From the NCBI GenBank assembly GCA_964582415.1, contig CAZOSF010000082.1, positions 1-8,819 on the forward strand: a stretch of 8,819 nucleotides of DNA, read 5' to 3'. The notes under the pieces were generated by a model. That model saw only the letters and a program-made list of their open reading frames with translations, was not told the origin of the DNA and did no database searches. Below, one piece after another: positions 5,089-8,819 of the stretch. Both the position numbers and the translations under genes were made by a program. Each line of letters begins with the position of its first letter. The stretch's first letter is position 1. Origin of the DNA: CAZOSF01 sp964582415 (GTDB lineage: Bacteria; Bacteroidota; Bacteroidia; Flavobacteriales; Flavobacteriaceae).

Positions 5089-6939
5089 CTATTCCTCCAC
5101 TTTGTCCAATTCAACTTTCAAGTTATTGATGATAAATTCTTGTCGATCTGGGGTATTCTTACCCATATAAAAACTCAACAGCTCCTCGATGCTCATTGCC
5201 TTGTCCAACATCACTGGATCCAAGCGGATATCCGCTCCAATAAAATGTTTAAACTCATCCGGGGAAATTTCCCCAAGCCCCTTAAATCGTGTGATTTCCG
5301 GTTTGGGTTTGAGCTTTTCGATGGCACGTAGTTTTTCTTCTTCTGAATAGCAGTAAATCGTTTCCTTCTTATTTCTCACTCTAAAGAGTGGCGTCTGAAG
5401 GATGTACAGATGCCCCTCCTTAATCAATTCTGGGAAGAACTGTAAAAAGAAAGTGATCAATAAGAGACGGATGTGCATCCCATCCACATCGGCATCCGTT
5501 GCAATTACGATATTGTTGTAACGCAAATCCTCTAATGACTCCTCAATATTTAAGGCAGCCTGCAACAGATTGAATTCTTCGTTCTCGTAAACGATCTTTT
5601 TAGAGAGCCCATAACTGTTCAATGGCTTCCCTTTCAAGCTAAAAACCGCCTGAGTGTTCACGTCCCTACTTTTGGTAATACTTCCACTCGCGGAATCCCC
5701 TTCGGTAATGAAAAGCGTGGTCTCTAAGCTTCTATCGTTTTTACTATCATTCAAATGAACGCGGCAATCGCGTAATTTTTTGTTGTGTAGGCTCGCTTTT
5801 TTAGCCCGTTCCCTCGCAAGTTTCCGAATACCGCTCAATTCCTTTCGCTCCCGTTCCGCCATCACGATTTTCCGTTGGATCTTCTCAGCGACTTCGGGAT
5901 GCTTGTGAAGGAAGTTGTCTAAATGGGTTTTGATGAAGTCATTGATATAAGTACGCACCGATGGCAAGCCCCCTCCCATTTCTGTGGAACCCAGTTTTGT
6001 TTTGGTCTGGCTTTCAAAAACAGGCTCCATCACTTTGATGCTAATAGCCCCTACAATCGACTTCCGGATATCGCTGGCATCGTAATTCTTGTTATAGAAC
6101 TCTCGAATGGTCTTTACTAAGGCTTCTCGAAAAGCTGCTTGGTGCGTCCCTCCTTGAGTGGTATTTTGTCCGTTTACAAAACTGTGATATTCTTCGCTGT
6201 ATTGGGTTTTACTATGTGTGAGTGCAATTTCGATATCATCCCCGCGAAGATGAATGATGGGATAGAGACGATCTTCTTCCGACATATTGTCGTTCAACAA
6301 ATCCTTTAACCCGTCATTACTGAAGTATTTCTCTCCGTTGAAATCGATGGTAAGCCCTGGATTGAGATAAACATAGTTTTTCAGCATTTTCTCCACGTAC
6401 TCCTTACGGTACTTAAAATGCTTGAAAATAGTTTCATCTGGGGTGAATACCACTTTGGTCCCTCTTCGGTTGGAGGTTTCCTCCAATCCACCGTCTTCAA
6501 TCAACTCTCCAAATTCGAAAGCGGCTCGTTTTCGCTGTCCATCGCGAATAGATTCTACGGTAAAATGAGAAGAAAGGGCATTTACAGCTTTGGTACCTAC
6601 CCCGTTCAATCCCACAGACTTCTTAAAAGCACGGGTATCGTATTTTCCTCCGGTGTTCATCTTGGAGACAACGTCCACGACCTTACCCAAGGGAATACCG
6701 CGTCCAAAGTCACGCACTTTGACTTCTTTGTCTTTGATACGAATTTCAATGGTTTTCCCAGCGCCCATAACGAATTCATCGATACAGTTATCGATAACTT
6801 CTTTCAGCAGGATGTAAATACCGTCATCAGGTGAAGAACCATCTCCTAATTTCCCAATATACATCCCTGGACGCATACGGATATGCTCCTTCCAATCGAG
6901 TGAGCGTATGTTCTCCTCGGTATATTGTGTTTCTGCCAT
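5089..6939 (-). CDS. parE: DNA topoisomerase IV subunit B (ParE)
   Basis: This is the ATPase subunit of topoisomerase IV. It has 616 residues, close to E. coli ParE (630), and lacks the large insertion of E. coli GyrB. The GHKL ATPase domain shows KEVIDN with catalytic E47 and Mg-binding N51, DFGRGIP with adenine-contacting D77, and LNGVGTKAVNALS (111-123), the ATP-lid glycines. The transducer domain carries QTKTKLG with Q311 and K313, which touch the gamma-phosphate. The Toprim domain has EGDSA (413-417) and DADVDG (482-487), the metal-binding acids, followed by RFKGLGE (551-557). All catalytic residues are present. The usual DNGRGIP or DDGRGMP motif reads DFGRGIP, which I take as lineage variation. 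The start MAETQYTEENIRSLDWKEHIRMRPGMYIG fits family N-termini, and there is no in-frame extension with merit. It is the first gene of a parE-parC operon with zero bases between them. No strong promoter match was found in the 174 bases upstream. Confidence 0.96.
   Translation of the reverse strand: MAETQYTEENIRSLDWKEHIRMRPGMYIGKLGDGSSPDDGIYILLKEVIDNCIDEFVMGAGKTIEIRIKDKEVKVRDFGRGIPLGKVVDVVSKMNTGGKYDTRAFKKSVGLNGVGTKAVNALSSHFTVESIRDGQRKRAAFEFGELIEDGGLEETSNRRGTKVVFTPDETIFKHFKYRKEYVEKMLKNYVYLNPGLTIDFNGEKYFSNDGLKDLLNDNMSEEDRLYPIIHLRGDDIEIALTHSKTQYSEEYHSFVNGQNTTQGGTHQAAFREALVKTIREFYNKNYDASDIRKSIVGAISIKVMEPVFESQTKTKLGSTEMGGGLPSVRTYINDFIKTHLDNFLHKHPEVAEKIQRKIVMAERERKELSGIRKLARERAKKASLHNKKLRDCRVHLNDSKNDRSLETTLFITEGDSASGSITKSRDVNTQAVFSLKGKPLNSYGLSKKIVYENEEFNLLQAALNIEESLEDLRYNNIVIATDADVDGMHIRLLLITFFLQFFPELIKEGHLYILQTPLFRVRNKKETIYCYSEEEKLRAIEKLKPKPEITRFKGLGEISPDEFKHFIGADIRLDPVMLDKAMSIEELLSFYMGKNTPDRQEFIINNLKVELDKVEE
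5094..5098 (-). promoter_or_regulatory. Strong Shine-Dalgarno for parC inside the end of parE
   Basis: Read on the minus strand, the junction is GTGGAGGAATAGATG: GGAGG lies 5 bases before the parC ATG and forms part of the last codons of parE (V-E-E-stop). The stop TAG is immediately followed by ATG. This decides the parC start and implies translational coupling. It is notable because Bacteroidetes genes seldom carry a strong Shine-Dalgarno sequence; the other genes here have none at normal spacing. Confidence 0.65.
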
Positions 6940-7113
6940 GCTTCTGGGTTCTATCTTGGCTAATATAAAGGTTCATCAAAAAAATAGAAATACTAGCCGT
7001 AAGAAGTAATTAACAAAAAATGTAGGAAATTGTTAAGAAAAAGGATGGTTCCCGTTGGTTTTCCTTTTCACTTCAATGTGGAATTATGTACCTTCCGTCA
7101 AAGTAATTTTGTT

Positions 7114-7680
7114 ATGAAAAAATGGCGCTTCATTCTATCGGTCTTTGCCTTGATTTCCTGTAAAAACGAAACCAATTCCCATGGAGTAGATACTTCCGAT
7201 TTCGTAACTCATACAATCGCGGATAAATACAGCATCCAGACCCCTAAATACATGAGGGAAACTGCAGGGCTGAATCCTGATGCCGACATTCAGTTAAAAA
7301 ATGATGAAAGAGATGTTTATCTTGTGATCATTGAAGAGCCAAAACAAGAAGTCATTGCCAATTTTAAGAGCGCAGGAGTTTATAATGAAGACTTATCCCC
7401 TGCGGCCAACTACTTAAACATTCAGAGCCATTCCTTAACTCGAAACACCTTAGTCTTAGAAAAAAGCAATCCCATTGCCCAAGAAATTGGAGGTATGTCT
7501 GCCTTAAATATGGAGCTAATGGCTCAAATTAGGGAAACTCCAACACCCATTTACTATCTCCTGACCTTTGTTGAAGGAGAAGAAACACTTTACATGATTA
7601 TGCAATGGACATTAGAAAGCGGAAAAGATGAGTTCAAAGCTACTTTTGAAACCATTGCAGCTACTTTCGAAGAAATGTAA
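7114..7680 (+). CDS. Predicted lipoprotein, possibly PsbP-like
   Basis: A 188-residue protein whose ATG at 7114 begins a clear lipoprotein signal: MKKWRF, hydrophobic ILSVFAL, lipobox LISC with the acylated cysteine at 16. An in-frame TTG at 7030 would add 28 residues in front and bury the signal peptide, so it is rejected. The mature part opens with a short polar linker (KNETNSHGVD), then a folded domain with DKYSIQTPKYMRE, ADIQLKNDERDVYLVIIEEPK and, near the end, YYLLTFVEGEETLYMIMQWT followed by a final helix. This strand order and the closing helix recall PsbP-like/Mog1 folds common in small Bacteroidetes lipoproteins; that resemblance is from memory and weak. It has no other cysteine and no catalytic motif. 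The gene is divergent from parE and converges on ychF with 8 bases between stops, so it is probably transcribed alone. Function unknown. Confidence 0.85.
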   Translation: MKKWRFILSVFALISCKNETNSHGVDTSDFVTHTIADKYSIQTPKYMRETAGLNPDADIQLKNDERDVYLVIIEEPKQEVIANFKSAGVYNEDLSPAANYLNIQSHSLTRNTLVLEKSNPIAQEIGGMSALNMELMAQIRETPTPIYYLLTFVEGEETLYMIMQWTLESGKDEFKATFETIAATFEEM

Positions 7681-7688
7681 CGAATGGC

Positions 7689-8783
7689 CTACACGTTAAA
7701 ACGGAAGTGCATCACATCCCCATCTTGGACGATGTACTCCTTCCCTTCTACTCCCAATTTACCGGCTTCACGTACCTTGGCCTCGCTGCCAAATTTTACG
7801 TAATCCTCGTATTTAATTACTTCCGCGCGGATAAAGCCTTTTTCGAAATCGCTATGAATGACTCCTGCGGCTTGGGGTGCAGTGGCGCCAATAGGGATAG
7901 TCCAAGCACGTACTTCCTTAACTCCTGCGGTGAAATAGGTCTGTAAATTTAGTAGCTCATACGCACCACGGATCAATTTTGCTGAACCCGGCTCGTCCAA
8001 TCCCAGGTCTTCCAAAAAGAGCTGACGCTCCTCGTACGATTCCAATTCATTGATATCGGCTTCCGTTCCTACGGCCAAAACCAATACCTCTGCCTTTTCA
8101 TTCGCCACAGCGGCTCTTACCTGTTCAACATAAGCATTCCCTGAAACTGCCGAAGATTCATCCACATTGCAGATATACATTACTGGTTTATCGGTAATCA
8201 ATTGAACGGGCTTCACATATTCTTCCCGCTCCTTTTCATCAAACTCGATGGCCCTCACAGAGATCCCAGCTTCCAAACCAGATTTTATTTTCTGAAGCAC
8301 TTCCAACTCTTTTTGAGCCTCTTTATTTCCGGTTCGGGCCGCACGGAATACCTTATCAATGCGCTTTTCAACGGTTTCAAGGTCTTTTAACTGAAGTTCA
8401 ATATCGATAGTCTCTTTATCTCTCACTGGATTTACATTGCCGTCAACGTGAACGATATTGTCATTATCGAAACAACGCAACACGTGCAAGATGGCATCTG
8501 TTTCCCTGATATTTCCAAGAAACTGGTTTCCAAGTCCTTCTCCTTTACTGGCCCCTTTTACCAATCCAGCGATATCCACTATCTCTACAGTTGCTGGAAC
8601 TACCCTTTCCGGTTGTACCAACTCTTCTAATTTTACCAAGCGAGGGTCTGGTACATTCACCACCCCGATGTTGGGTTCTATGGTACAGAATGGGAAGTTG
8701 GCACTTTGGGCCTTTGCATTCGACAGGCAGTTGAACAAGGTAGATTTACCAACATTGGGAAGTCCGACAATTCCAGCTTTCAT
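7689..8783 (-). CDS. ychF: Redox-regulated ATPase/GTPase YchF (OLA1/Obg family)
   Basis: A 364-residue Obg-family P-loop NTPase, almost the same length as E. coli YchF (363). The G1 loop is GLPNVGKST (7-15), switch II is DIAGL (70-74), and the G4 motif is NVDE (206-209). This is the altered N-x-x-E form, in place of NKxD, that gives this family a preference for ATP over GTP. H112 in NIVHVDG corresponds by position to the catalytic histidine of the family (H114 in E. coli YchF). A coiled-coil-like helical region covers about 121-185, and the C-terminal TGS domain (about 280-364) includes LQTYFTAGVKEVRAW, KGFIRAEVIKYEDY and EYIVQDGDVMHFRFN. Family members bind the ribosome and are linked to oxidative stress and start-codon selection in E. 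coli. All motifs are intact. It is transcribed toward the lipoprotein gene, with its own promoter motif near the right edge. Confidence 0.97.
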   Translation of the reverse strand: MKAGIVGLPNVGKSTLFNCLSNAKAQSANFPFCTIEPNIGVVNVPDPRLVKLEELVQPERVVPATVEIVDIAGLVKGASKGEGLGNQFLGNIRETDAILHVLRCFDNDNIVHVDGNVNPVRDKETIDIELQLKDLETVEKRIDKVFRAARTGNKEAQKELEVLQKIKSGLEAGISVRAIEFDEKEREEYVKPVQLITDKPVMYICNVDESSAVSGNAYVEQVRAAVANEKAEVLVLAVGTEADINELESYEERQLFLEDLGLDEPGSAKLIRGAYELLNLQTYFTAGVKEVRAWTIPIGATAPQAAGVIHSDFEKGFIRAEVIKYEDYVKFGSEAKVREAGKLGVEGKEYIVQDGDVMHFRFNV

Positions 8784-8808
8784 GAGTACATTTTTGATTT
8801 TCGGGATG

Positions 8809-8816
8809 CAAATATA
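8809..8816 (-). promoter_or_regulatory. Candidate -7 box for ychF
   Basis: On the minus strand TATATTTG, followed by CA, matches the Bacteroidetes -7 element TAnnTTTG exactly and lies 25 bases before the ychF ATG, giving a leader of roughly 18 bases. The matching TTG (-33) element would fall beyond the window edge, so only half of the promoter can be judged. Confidence 0.55.
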
Positions 8817-8819
8817 TCA

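Noticed and set aside
2392..6939. Gyrase (gyrA/gyrB) in place of topoisomerase IV
   Set aside because: No GyrA box in the C-terminal domain, the B subunit is 616 residues without a GyrB-type insertion, and the adjacent parE-parC order with ParC-type FISVKGITAMGNQLT fits topoisomerase IV of Bacteroidetes.
7104..7111. TAATTTTG as a -7 box for the lipoprotein gene at 7114
   Set aside because: It matches TAnnTTTG but lies 2 bases before the ATG, so transcription would start at or after the start codon, and there is no TTG at 17-23 bases upstream.
7030..7113. In-frame upstream extension of the second lipoprotein from a TTG at 7030
   Set aside because: It would put 28 residues in front of an otherwise perfect lipoprotein signal peptide. 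The ATG at 7114 gives MKK, a hydrophobic core and the LISC lipobox at the expected distance.
6940..7113. Promoter for parE in the divergent intergenic region
   Set aside because: Minus-strand T-runs ending in G and TTG triplets are present, but no TTG / TAnnTTTG pair has correct spacing without at least two mismatches. The region is AT-rich; a promoter probably exists but I cannot place it.

Overview
The window looks like ordinary chromosomal DNA from a member of Bacteroidetes, most likely family Flavobacteriaceae. Supporting signs are a Bacteroidetes-style ParC of 898 residues with a long acidic tail, a 616-residue ParE, an XRE regulator with the C-terminal FYKDGSFKAYR signature common in this phylum, two small lipoproteins, and candidate promoters of the Bacteroidetes TTG / TAnnTTTG type instead of -35/-10 boxes. 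Seven protein genes fill almost all of the window. No RNA gene, insertion sequence, CRISPR array or phage gene was seen.

Left part (1-2385, all + strand): an XRE-family regulator (87-506) sits behind a candidate promoter whose -7 box lies inside a perfect 5-4-5 dyad. A small lipoprotein (539-913) follows after 32 bases and is probably co-transcribed. A PLP-dependent group II decarboxylase of the glutamate/cysteine sulfinate decarboxylase type (1018-2385) has its own good promoter match (919-948).

Centre (2392-6939, - strand): parE followed directly by parC, the two subunits of topoisomerase IV, which decatenates sister chromosomes. The parE stop abuts the parC start (TAGATG), and a strong Shine-Dalgarno sequence is embedded in the last parE codons, so the pair is very likely one translationally coupled operon. 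parC ends only 6 bases from the end of the decarboxylase gene, tail to tail.

Right part (6940-8819): a 174-base AT-rich region divides the divergently transcribed parE and a small lipoprotein gene (7114-7680). I found no convincing promoter in it on either strand. The lipoprotein gene converges, with 8 bases between stops, on ychF (7689-8783, - strand), a universally conserved ATPase/GTPase whose TATATTTG -7 box is visible at the right edge.

I did not find a new multi-gene system. The points most worth a second look are: a possible sliding-clamp-binding peptide at the extreme C-terminus of ParC; an alanine in ParC where quinolone-sensitive enzymes carry serine; the apparent loss of the catalytic-loop tyrosine in the decarboxylase; the dyad over the promoter of the XRE gene; and the small lipoprotein family near parC that, as I recall, is often mislabelled as topoisomerase IV.
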